A stretch of DNA of 7,222 nt from NCBI GenBank assembly GCA_000436735.1, contig FR887122.1, positions 1 through 7,222 of the forward strand, read 5' to 3'. A program made the position numbers and the translations under genes. Shown in pieces: positions 1-5,901 of the stretch (positions within the stretch are counted from its first letter, which is position 1; each line of letters opens with the position of its first letter). Under the pieces are notes generated by a model. That model searched no databases. It had not been told where the DNA came from and worked only from the letters and a program-made list of their open reading frames with translations. The stretch is from Firmicutes bacterium CAG:170 (lineage in GTDB: Bacteria; Bacillota; Clostridia; Oscillospirales; Oscillospiraceae).

Positions 1-102
1 CAGTTTATTGGCTTGCAGCATTGCTCCTGCGGCATGAGTTGGAAGGGCGGGATCGGCTTTTTTGAGCGCACGCCGGACATGGTATTCTGTCTGCGCCGAC
101 AA
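1..102 (-). CDS. Possible 5' end of an unidentified gene, cut by the window edge
   Basis: A minus-strand frame of 34 codons is open to the window edge. It starts at a TTG (102-100) preceded by GGAG with a 5-nt spacer. The peptide begins MSAQTEYHVRRALKKADPAL and continues with a helical, Ala-rich stretch. Its composition looks like a soluble protein, unlike the Cys-rich translation of the opposite strand. The same frame is open upstream to a stop at 160-162 but contains no ATG there. I do not recognise the family. It may equally be a relic, because the TTG start is weak and no promoter is evident on this strand. Confidence 0.33.
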   Translation of the reverse strand, partial: MSAQTEYHVRRALKKADPALPTHAAGAMLQANKL

Positions 103-164
103 AAGGGCTCCGCAAAGCAGAGCATCTGCATTGAAACACGCCAGGATGACAATACAATATTACG

Positions 165-183
165 GGAGCATCAGAGAGATCTG
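165..183 (+). repeat. 19-nt repeat copy A
   Basis: This is the partner of the copy at 1831-1849, with a single A/G difference at position 170. It lies in the non-coding stretch left of the ATPase promoter, outside the short minus-strand frame at the window edge. Confidence 0.45.
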
Positions 184-300
184 GCGCTTCCTTTGCCTTG
201 CTCGACTGATAATGATCCGACTATGCAGCGAGGGCATAGGCTTTTATTATTTGCGCATTTGAAAGTTGCTGCTTTAAGCATAAGAACTCAAACGAAATTA

Positions 301-329
301 TTAACTTTGACCTGGCGTAACGGTATAAT
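301..329 (+). promoter_or_regulatory. Putative sigma-A promoter of the AAA ATPase gene
   Basis: A perfect -10 box TATAAT lies at 324-329. The best-spaced -35 is TTAACT at 301-306 (4 of 6 to consensus) with a 17-nt spacer. Transcription would start near 336 and leave a leader of about 50 nt before the ATG at 387. An 11-nt direct repeat, TTTGAAAGTTG (258-268 and 333-343), brackets the promoter and could be an operator, but this is only inference. The rest of 1-386 shows no other convincing gene on the plus strand. Confidence 0.55.
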
Positions 330-386
330 TCTTTTGAAAGTTGAGAATGATAAGCGCTAAGTTTCAAGCAAACGGAGGGCCGCTGT

Positions 387-1676
387 ATGAATCAAACCAT
401 CCGAAGGGATCACTATCTGCAAAAACTCATTGACCGAAAAGAAAATGGACTGGTGAAAGTGATCACCGGGATCAGACGCTGCGGTAAAAGCTTTCTCCTT
501 TTTAACCTGTTCTATGATTATCTGATTGAGAGCGGCGTTAAGGAGGAACAGATTATCTCGATTGCATTGGATGACGATACCTTTATCAAATACCGTGATC
601 CGGAAGAACTGTCCAAATTTATTGGCGCCAAAATCGTCTCAAAAGACATGTATTATATCCTCATTGATGAGGTACAGTATGCGATTGCGAAAGAAGAATT
701 GAAAAATCCGGACTCCATCCGGCTGTACAATGTACTGAGCGGTCTTATGCGGCTTCGCAACGTAGACATCTATGTAACCTGCAGCAACTCAAAAATGCTG
801 ACAAAGGACGTTCTGACCGTTTTCCGTGGGCGTGGTGATGAAGTTCGCGTCTACCCCATTTCGTTCAAGGAATACTATACCGCCATCGGCGGAGATAAGA
901 TCGATGCATACGAGGAATACGCCTTGTACGGTGGGATGCCGCTGGTTTTGTCCAGAAAAACAGGCAACGATAAGATGGCCTATCTGCAAAGCCTTTTTAC
1001 GGAGGTTTACTTCAAGGACATTACCGAGCGCTATGATATTGCCCTTCCGGATGTGCTTGCAGAACTGACGGATGATTTGTGCTCGTCTATCGGTTCGCTT
1101 ACCAATGCCAGCAAGATTGCCAATACACTGGGTACAGTAAAGAATATCTCCGTTTCAAGCACGACAATTTCTAACTATTTGAACTACCTGATGGAATCCT
1201 TCCTGTTCAGCAATGCCAAACGCTATGATGTCAAGGGGAAGAAACACTTTGAATATCCGTCGAAGTATTACTGCACTGACATCGGCCTTCGCAACGCCCG
1301 ACTGAACTTCCGACAGCAGGAGGAAACACACATCATGGAAAACATCATATATAACGAACTGCTGTGCCGGGATTGCTCGGTAGATGTCGGCGTGGTGGAG
1401 ATTTCGGAGACAGTCGAAAAGAAGCAGTCCAGAAAACAGTGCGAGATTGACTTTGTCGTCAACAGAGGCATGAAGAAATATTATATTCAGTCGGCCCTGA
1501 ACGTGAACGACCCGTCCAAAATGGAGACAGAACTCAGGCCTCTGAAAAATACAAAGGATTTTTTTAAGAAAATAATCATCAGCAAGTCGTCCATGAAACC
1601 ATGGACGGATGACGATGGAATTCTGCATCTTGGCTTGTATGAGTTCTTGTTGAACGAGAATGCAATGGAACTATAA
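387..1676 (+). CDS. AAA-family ATPase with C-terminal DUF4143 domain
   Basis: This 429-residue protein has the full AAA_14/DUF4143 layout. The Walker A motif is GIRRCGKS (residues 28-35) and the Walker B motif is ILIDEVQ (91-97). A sensor-like TCSNSKML follows at 131-138, then RGRG (147-150) and the family hallmark YGGMP (181-185). A winged-helix-like stretch lies around 235-275. The DUF4143 part includes YYCTDIGLRNARLN (294-307) and ENIIYNELL. Near the end EIDFVV (353-358) and YYIQ (365-368) resemble a degenerate PD-(D/E)XK nuclease core, with Gln where an active nuclease usually has Lys. Family members are common, often solitary, in gut Firmicutes and Bacteroidetes; their cellular role is not established. 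The ATG has GGAGG at 374-378, 8 nt upstream. The gene is monocistronic, with its own promoter and a terminator just after the stop. It is visibly AT-richer than the operon to its right, consistent with horizontal acquisition. Confidence 0.92.
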   Translation: MNQTIRRDHYLQKLIDRKENGLVKVITGIRRCGKSFLLFNLFYDYLIESGVKEEQIISIALDDDTFIKYRDPEELSKFIGAKIVSKDMYYILIDEVQYAIAKEELKNPDSIRLYNVLSGLMRLRNVDIYVTCSNSKMLTKDVLTVFRGRGDEVRVYPISFKEYYTAIGGDKIDAYEEYALYGGMPLVLSRKTGNDKMAYLQSLFTEVYFKDITERYDIALPDVLAELTDDLCSSIGSLTNASKIANTLGTVKNISVSSTTISNYLNYLMESFLFSNAKRYDVKGKKHFEYPSKYYCTDIGLRNARLNFRQQEETHIMENIIYNELLCRDCSVDVGVVEISETVEKKQSRKQCEIDFVVNRGMKKYYIQSALNVNDPSKMETELRPLKNTKDFFKKIIISKSSMKPWTDDDGILHLGLYEFLLNENAMEL

Positions 1677-1696
1677 AATGCTGCTGTGAAATAATG

Positions 1697-1736
1697 GCGG
1701 AGAGGCGATCCTGAATGGAACTGCCTCTCCGCTTTT
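1697..1736 (+). terminator. Intrinsic terminator after the AAA ATPase gene
   Basis: The perfect 10-bp arms GCGGAGAGGC (1697-1706) and GCCTCTCCGC (1723-1732) enclose a 16-nt loop and are followed directly by TTTT. The hairpin begins 20 nt after the ATPase stop codon. In the reverse direction the arm is followed by CATTATTTC, a poor U-tract, so it is probably not efficient for the convergent operon. Confidence 0.85.
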
Positions 1737-1742
1737 ATGACT

Positions 1743-2021
1743 TTATGCGGGACCGAAGATGAAGCCCTGATGGGTATGAACAATATTGGAGAGGATACAG
1801 AATAACCATAAATAATCAGAATCAATAGCAGGAGCGTCAGAGAGATCTGAAGTGACCCCCAAAAGCTCAATGTCATTAAGATAAAACTGCACAAAGCGCA
1901 AGGCAGCTGCCACAAGTAAGCGAAAAGGTCTATTTTTGTGGTAGCAGCCCTTTTTGCGCATGACAAAAGCAGATGTCCAGAGGCCATCTGTAATAAACGA
2001 GAGTGAATTACCTGCCATCAC
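1743..2021 (-). pseudogene. Doubtful 92-aa hypothetical frame, possibly relic or repeat-derived
   Basis: The frame encodes 92 residues with mixed hydrophobic content. Examples are LLVAAALRFVQFYLNDIELL in the middle and a LWLFCILSNIV stretch near the end. No ribosome-binding site precedes either of the two adjacent start codons. No conserved motif is recognisable, and there is no confident transmembrane or signal architecture. The start sits within the left arm region of the inverted repeat at 2017-2096. It could be a fragment of a mobile or intergenic repeat that happens to stay open. I list it so that it can be searched, not as a confident gene. Confidence 0.2.
1831..1849 (+). repeat. 19-nt repeat copy B
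   Basis: The sequence GGAGCGTCAGAGAGATCTG matches 18 of 19 bases with GGAGCATCAGAGAGATCTG at 165-183. The two copies are in the same orientation, on either side of the ATPase gene. The flanks diverge quickly, apart from a similar CAATA a few bases upstream in both. A match this long is unlikely by chance in 7 kb, though not impossible. Confidence 0.45.
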
Positions 2022-2096
2022 AGTGGGGTGACAGTGTCAAGGCCGCAGCCGCGTCAGCGGTGTGAAGCAGCCTTGACACTGGCAGCACGTTGTGAT
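2017..2096. repeat. Nested inverted repeat (27-nt arms)
   Basis: The perfect 12-nt arms CAGTGTCAAGGC (2032-2043) and GCCTTGACACTG (2070-2081) flank a 26-nt centre. That centre contains a small CCGC-GTCA-GCGG hairpin (2049-2060). Symmetric 9-nt unpaired segments lie outside the arms, followed by a further matched pair, ATCACA (2017-2022) and TGTGAT (2091-2096). Spacing is exactly symmetric on both sides. There is no U-tract on either strand, so it is not a standard intrinsic terminator. It could be a terminal or recombination structure of a small mobile element, a REP-like element, or an RNA-processing hairpin at the 3' end of the operon. Confidence 0.75.
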
Positions 2097-2105
2097 TCTT
2101 CATAT

Positions 2106-2135
2106 AGACTTGAGGAGATAGCCCCTGTCTTTTTT
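2106..2135 (+). terminator. Weak possible terminator facing the operon 3' end
   Basis: AGAC (2106-2109) pairs with GTCT (2127-2130). Inside it, AGGAG and CCCCT form a second short stem with one A-C mismatch around an ATAG loop. Six T residues (2130-2135) follow on the plus strand. The stem is short and bulged. If functional, it would stop plus-strand transcripts just before they run antisense into the nitroreductase gene. Confidence 0.25.
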
Positions 2136-2137
2136 AC

Positions 2138-2662
2138 TTACCAACGTTCCATGTGTACACACGAAGCATCGTAGCGACTCGGACGATTGCACACGGCTGG
2201 CTCCTGTGGATAACCAAGAGCGAGGATGGAATGCGGGATGATGTGCTCCGGCAGCTTGAAAAGCTCGCGCTGCGCCTTCACGGCATCCTCACGCGGCCAC
2301 GTGCCGAGCCAGACCGCACCCAAGCCGAGTGCGTGCGCGCACAGGCAGAGATTCTCCGCTGCAATTGCGCCGTCGATCACCCAGAACTCCTCCGCCGTGC
2401 GGACAGCCTTATGCATGTCTCCGCAAATGAGGATGCCCATTGCCGCACCACGCAACGGCTGGGCGTATTTTCCGTTTCCGTCCGCCATTTTCTCCAGCGT
2501 CTCGCGCGCATTCACAACAATGTACGCCCAGTCACGCGCATTCGTCGCACTCGGCGCGGACATGGCCGCCTCCAGCAGCAGATGAAGCTTCTCCGGTTCA
2601 ATGGGCTGGGATGTGAATTTCCGCACACTTTTTCGGGTCAGAATGGCCTCGATCGCATCCAT
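2138..2662 (-). CDS. FMN-dependent nitroreductase family protein
   Basis: This 174-residue protein is typical of short nitroreductase-family oxidoreductases. These bind FMN as homodimers in the cytoplasm and reduce nitro, quinone or related substrates with NAD(P)H. RKSVRKF (10-16) supplies the Arg/Ser residues that contact the FMN phosphate. SAPSATNARDW (35-45) is the second conserved FMN loop. WVIDGAIAAENLCLCAHAL leads into GLGAVWLGTW (113-122), and ILALGYPQE (146-154) is the usual C-terminal strand motif. The ATG follows the galM stop directly (TGAATG), and a strong AAAGGAGGA lies within the end of galM, indicating translational coupling. It is the last gene of the operon. The physiological substrate cannot be deduced. 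The neighbouring redox proteins suggest it may act on the same imported compound or supply reducing power, but this is inference. Confidence 0.93.
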   Translation of the reverse strand: MDAIEAILTRKSVRKFTSQPIEPEKLHLLLEAAMSAPSATNARDWAYIVVNARETLEKMADGNGKYAQPLRGAAMGILICGDMHKAVRTAEEFWVIDGAIAAENLCLCAHALGLGAVWLGTWPREDAVKAQRELFKLPEHIIPHSILALGYPQEPAVCNRPSRYDASCVHMERW

Positions 2663-3736
2663 TCAGTCTTCCTCCTTTGTTCTTTCCTCATAAAAGCGCA
2701 GCTCTGTCACCGTGCTGGCTGTCTCCCCGGCCCTGATCACGCAGCTCGGAAACGCAGGCTCGTTCACGGCATTCGGATACTGCTGCGTTTCCAGGCACAC
2801 TGCACCGTGCGCCCGATAGTGTTTCCCGTTCTTACCCTCGATCGGAGACGGAACGTGGTTGAGCGTAAACAGCTGCATGCCGGGCTGATCCGTCCAGACT
2901 TCCATTGTAACATGGCTTCGGCAGCCGTGCAAGACGGCCGCACGCCGGAATCCGCTGCCGTCAAGACAGTAGTTGTGATCAAAGCCCGCCTGCTGGCGGA
3001 GCTGCGGCGCATCGGCGCGCAGTGCGTCGCGCAGGAGACGCGGACTCCGGAAATCAAACGCCGTACCCGCCACCTCCACCGGAACGTGCTCCGGGATGCC
3101 GTCCGGCGCAGTGTAAAGGACCCGCTCCGCACTGATCTGCAGGAGCTGCTCCTCCGCCGCATCGCTGCCGTGGCCGTTGAGATCAAAATAGGCGTGACTC
3201 GTCACGCTCCACGGCGTGTCCGCCGTCGGAACGGCGCCGTATTCCAGCCGCAGCGCGTCATCGCGCAGGACATAATCCACGCTGAAAAACAGCTGCCCTG
3301 GAAAGCCGCCGGCACCGTCATCCAGATGCGTCATATGCAGCCGCAGTGCCTGCGGCTCCTGAAGCACGGAAAATGCAAAGTTTTTCGCGGCGTAGCAGCC
3401 GCTTCCGCCATGGATGCAGTGGCCGCCGAAGTTGCGCTCCAGCTGGACGCGCCGTCCATTCAGCGTAAATGTGCCGCCCTCAATGCGGTTTGCGCAGCGC
3501 CCGATCACGCTGGAATTGCAGAGTCCATTCTGCAAATACCCCTCCAGAGACAGCTTTCCCAGCACAACGTCCACTGCGCCCGCATCCGTCGGGACGTACA
3601 CTCCGTGCAGTGTCGCGCCGAGCGTCAGCACTTCAGCCTGAAGGCCGGAATCCGCGCGCAGGCGCACCAGCCACACGACCTCGCCGCCCGGAAGCTGGCC
3701 GTAACTTTCGACTGAAAATGTTCCGAATCTGCTCAT
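2663..3736 (-). CDS. galM: Aldose 1-epimerase (galactose mutarotase family)
   Basis: This 357-residue protein has the normal GalM length. It would interconvert the alpha and beta anomers of an aldose in the cytoplasm. GRCANRI (79-85) is the classic N-terminal signature. NFGGHCIHGG (102-111) carries the first catalytic-type His (H109). TSHAYFDLNG (179-188) carries the second His (H181). DHNY (253-256) is a substrate-binding motif, and ETQQYPNAVN (316-325) supplies the catalytic Glu (E316). All key residues are present. The frame continues upstream, but I start at 3736. That ATG has AGGAG about 5 nt before it, gives the family-typical N-terminus, and lies 16 nt after the stop of the Fe-S protein gene. 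A longer start would overlap that gene by more than 200 nt. Its presence beside a sugar-type ABC transporter supports a carbohydrate or glycoside-like ligand. The exact aldose is unknown. Confidence 0.93.
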   Translation of the reverse strand: MSRFGTFSVESYGQLPGGEVVWLVRLRADSGLQAEVLTLGATLHGVYVPTDAGAVDVVLGKLSLEGYLQNGLCNSSVIGRCANRIEGGTFTLNGRRVQLERNFGGHCIHGGSGCYAAKNFAFSVLQEPQALRLHMTHLDDGAGGFPGQLFFSVDYVLRDDALRLEYGAVPTADTPWSVTSHAYFDLNGHGSDAAEEQLLQISAERVLYTAPDGIPEHVPVEVAGTAFDFRSPRLLRDALRADAPQLRQQAGFDHNYCLDGSGFRRAAVLHGCRSHVTMEVWTDQPGMQLFTLNHVPSPIEGKNGKHYRAHGAVCLETQQYPNAVNEPAFPSCVIRAGETASTVTELRFYEERTKEED

Positions 3737-3752
3737 ACGCTCTCCTGCCGCG

Positions 3753-4949
3753 TCAATCCTGTCCGGCCCGCAGCTTTTCAATATAGTCTGCGGTGTTTTC
3801 GCCCGGAATGTTCCAGTTGTTGTCGTCTGCCCAGTAATCCGGGATCCAGTCCACGTCATGCACCACCTGCATCCGCAGCGCACCCGCGGGGCACGTGACG
3901 ACGCAGCTGCCGCAGCCCATGCACTTGTCCTCCCGAATGCTGGCCGTACCGTTTTCCACATGAACGGCATCGAATACGCAGCGGCTCTCGCACAGGCCGC
4001 AGCCGACGCACGCGTCTTCCTTTACCGACGGGCGGAAGCGGCTCGGGATGCGGATCGGCAGACCGTGATGCTCCAGATCCGCCATAGCGCAACAGTCGTC
4101 ACAGCAGCTGCAAATAAAATCGATCTGACGCTTATTGTGCGCAGACACGATGGCCGTGGACTCGTCGATCTCCTTCAGGCAGCGTTCCAGCTCCTCCTGC
4201 GTCGCATAATGTCCGCCGAAATGCTCCACCGCGTAGTCAGCGCGCGTGCCGAAGGTCATGCAGTGGCTGTCCTTCGGGCTGTGCTCATGGAAGCCGCACT
4301 GGCAATGATCGGCGCTGTATTCCCCGCGGTCAAGATAGGACTTATAACTGCGGCAGACGCACTTTTGCAGTGCAAACTTTCCGACCTCTTGGAACGACTG
4401 CATGATCTCCCGCAGATTTTCGCAGTACATCACGCCGGGCAGATGCTTGATCGACGCATATTTCGGGATCACACGGAACGAGCCATGTATCGCGTCGATC
4501 AATGCCTGTGGCGGGTTCGGCATCTGCCGCCACGCCTCCATCAGACGGAACAGCGGCATTTCCTGATTCCAGTCAAGACCCTGCGCGTTGTAAGCCATGC
4601 CGATCTGGTCGCGGATGGTCATCACGTCGACCGATGGTGCATAGCCGGGTCTGCCCTTCTTGAGCGGCAGCAGCCGCCCATAACGCAGCAGCCTGTCGAG
4701 CGCCTCGCGCACAGGTTCTGTTTCAAGCCCAAGCTTCTCCGCGACCTCCTCCGCGCTTCCCGGCAGCTGCAGAACCAGCTTCATCTCAAACGGCGTATAC
4801 AGCAGACTCAGCAGATACGGTGTGATAAACCGATTCGGTGCCGTCGTGTCATACAGCTTCGCGCCCTGCATATAGATCTCGTCCAGCTGCGGCAGCGGCG
4901 AGCCAAGGATCTGCTCCACAAGAACCTTTTGTTCCTCCATACTCAGCAT
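3753..4949 (-). CDS. Two-[4Fe-4S] ferredoxin-like protein with winged-helix-like N-terminus and extra Cys motifs
   Basis: The product has 398 residues. Residues about 55-105 read like a winged helix, including GSAEEVAEKLGL and VREALDRLL. The middle carries unusual Cys clusters: CVCR (197-200), CQC (216-218), C230 followed by FGTRADYA, and ICSCCDDCC (279-287). Two standard clusters follow: C314-x2-C317-x2-C320-x3-C324 and C343-x2-C346-x2-C349-x3-C353-P. The CxCR...C-x-FG...ICxCCxxCC pattern followed by a dicluster ferredoxin occurs in a family of anaerobe Fe-S proteins annotated only as 4Fe-4S binding; that comparison is from memory. It probably transfers electrons in the cytoplasm, perhaps to a partner of the CooC-like ATPase. 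The start at 4949 has AGAGGAA 7 nt upstream and lies 1 nt after the ATPase stop, so the two are coupled. The N-terminal fold might alternatively make it a redox-responsive regulator. Confidence 0.85.
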   Translation of the reverse strand: MLSMEEQKVLVEQILGSPLPQLDEIYMQGAKLYDTTAPNRFITPYLLSLLYTPFEMKLVLQLPGSAEEVAEKLGLETEPVREALDRLLRYGRLLPLKKGRPGYAPSVDVMTIRDQIGMAYNAQGLDWNQEMPLFRLMEAWRQMPNPPQALIDAIHGSFRVIPKYASIKHLPGVMYCENLREIMQSFQEVGKFALQKCVCRSYKSYLDRGEYSADHCQCGFHEHSPKDSHCMTFGTRADYAVEHFGGHYATQEELERCLKEIDESTAIVSAHNKRQIDFICSCCDDCCAMADLEHHGLPIRIPSRFRPSVKEDACVGCGLCESRCVFDAVHVENGTASIREDKCMGCGSCVVTCPAGALRMQVVHDVDWIPDYWADDNNWNIPGENTADYIEKLRAGQD

Positions 4950-4950
4950 A

Positions 4951-5901
4951 TTATGTTTCCTCTTTCCTTTCTCTTTGTTTGCGATAAGGCATCTGCGCCT
5001 CATCAAGCATATTTTTTGCGACTGCATAGACCGCGCCGTCATCCTGCTCCGCAGTCAGCGGCTCGCCCCGGAGATTGACCGTCCGCCATCTTCGGCTGCT
5101 TTCCAGCGCACCGAGATAGCGGATGTCGTTTTCGCAGAGGCGCTCGATCATGAACTCGGCCTGCTCCGGATCCTCGATCTTATTCAGGATCGCGCGCACG
5201 CGCCGGATGCCCAGTCCCTGCGCCATGTCCTGAATTTTCTTTGCCAGCTCCAGAGACTCCATCGACGGCTCTACGACGATCAGCACCGTATCACATGCCG
5301 TCTCGATCCCGCGGCCAAAGCTCTCCACCCCGGCCTCCTGATCGGCGATCACAAGCTGACGCGAGTCTGGTTCAAGCCTTTGAAGCAGCAGTTGCGCGCA
5401 GGTGCTCATTGCACAGGCACAGCCCTGAAGCGGATCGCTGATCTTGCCAGAGGCCAGCAGACGCCGTGTGCCGCAATAAGGCGCGACCTGCTCAGGGATG
5501 TCCGCAAAATCGATCGTCTCCGCCTGCATCCACGCGGCGTCGCGGACTGCGCCCGCCTCTGCGTCAAAAACAGGCTTTGGCTCCTCACGCAGGCCGAGCT
5601 TGCGGTAAAGGCCGTTATTGGAATGGTCGGTGTCGATCACCAGACATTCATAACCAAGCTCACTCAGCGCATCGGAGAGGAGCGCAGTGACCGTGCTCTT
5701 GCCAGAGCCGCCCTTGCCGCAGACGGCGATCTTGCGGATCTGCAGACGTGTGTCGCGCTGCGCTGTGGCGCGAATATACGCGCGCACTTTCTGCGTAGCT
5801 GCGACGCGTGCCTCCTTACTGGTAGCGCAGCACAGGCCGCAGCCGATGCATCCGTCACCACCGCGCCCGACGGCGCCGACCGGACAGTGAAACAGTCCCA
5901 T
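4951..5901 (-). CDS. CooC-like P-loop ATPase with N-terminal Fe-S cluster motif
   Basis: The product has 316 residues. The core is a MinD/SIMIBI NTPase of the CooC type. The deviant Walker A is CGKGGSGKST (61-70, signature Lys63), and a switch-like VIDTDHSNNG lies at 88-97. C161-x-C163 matches the CxC motif used for metal binding and dimerisation in CooC. DQEAGVESFGRG (187-198) is the CooC hallmark (usually D-x-EAGxEHLGRG), and VVEPS (209-213) and LNK (239-241) follow. CooC proteins use ATP for nickel insertion into CO dehydrogenase; relatives reduce or mature other cofactors. Unlike the usual roughly 250-residue CooC, it has a 53-residue extension. The extension holds C6-P and C18-x2-C21-x2-C24-C25, enough Cys to ligate one [4Fe-4S] cluster. 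The start has GGAGG 8 nt upstream. The next gene begins 1 nt after the stop. No CO dehydrogenase gene is visible, so the target is open. Confidence 0.88.
   Translation of the reverse strand: MGLFHCPVGAVGRGGDGCIGCGLCCATSKEARVAATQKVRAYIRATAQRDTRLQIRKIAVCGKGGSGKSTVTALLSDALSELGYECLVIDTDHSNNGLYRKLGLREEPKPVFDAEAGAVRDAAWMQAETIDFADIPEQVAPYCGTRRLLASGKISDPLQGCACAMSTCAQLLLQRLEPDSRQLVIADQEAGVESFGRGIETACDTVLIVVEPSMESLELAKKIQDMAQGLGIRRVRAILNKIEDPEQAEFMIERLCENDIRYLGALESSRRWRTVNLRGEPLTAEQDDGAVYAVAKNMLDEAQMPYRKQRERKEET

Larger units (their letters stand above)
1737..2137. other. Gene-poor interval with decayed-looking sequence
   Basis: About 400 nt separate the ATPase terminator from the 3' end of the convergent operon. 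The longest frame is on the minus strand, 2021 to 1743 (92 codons, starting MMAGNSLSF and ending GFIFGPA). It has no Shine-Dalgarno sequence, since the 15 nt before the ATG are C-rich, and its start lies inside an inverted repeat. A second minus frame overlaps it and runs on into the ATPase gene. Two long overlapping frames of this kind suggest repeat or relic sequence rather than a working gene. A 19-nt segment at 1831-1849 recurs with one mismatch at 165-183, left of the ATPase. I see no tRNA, CRISPR or transposase. Confidence 0.5.

Noticed and set aside
307..312. TTGACC as the -35 box of the ATPase promoter
   Set aside because: It is only 11 nt from the TATAAT; TTAACT at 301-306 has the proper 17-nt spacing.
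13..360. A 115-codon plus-strand frame at the left end
   Set aside because: It starts at TTG without a ribosome-binding site and has a Cys/Arg-rich, motif-free translation. It also runs through the ATPase promoter.
2073..2078. TTGACA in the right repeat arm as a -35 promoter box
   Set aside because: No -10-like hexamer occurs 16-18 nt downstream on the plus strand, and the same holds for the left arm on the minus strand.
2032..2081. Inverted repeat as an intrinsic terminator
   Set aside because: Neither strand has a T-run after the stem and the loop is 26 nt, so the standard model does not fit.
2153..3715. A 520-codon open frame on the plus strand
   Set aside because: It runs antisense to the nitroreductase and galM genes, which have complete family motifs. 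The translation is Arg/His-rich with no motif, a typical shadow of GC-rich codon use. The same applies to the long plus frames at 3858-5078, 4975-5985 and 5900-7078.
3737..3970. Upstream extension of galM by 78 codons
   Set aside because: It would overlap the Fe-S protein gene. The ATG at 3736 has a good Shine-Dalgarno sequence and gives a normal GalM length and N-terminus.
4950..5042. Upstream extension of the Fe-S protein by 31 codons
   Set aside because: The extra residues are basic and low in structure and overlap the CooC-like gene. The ATG at 4949 has AGAGGAA at normal spacing.
4951..5901. Evidence for a CO dehydrogenase operon
   Set aside because: Only a CooC-like ATPase is present; no catalytic CODH or ACS subunit motif is visible, so a CO-metabolism call would be unsupported.
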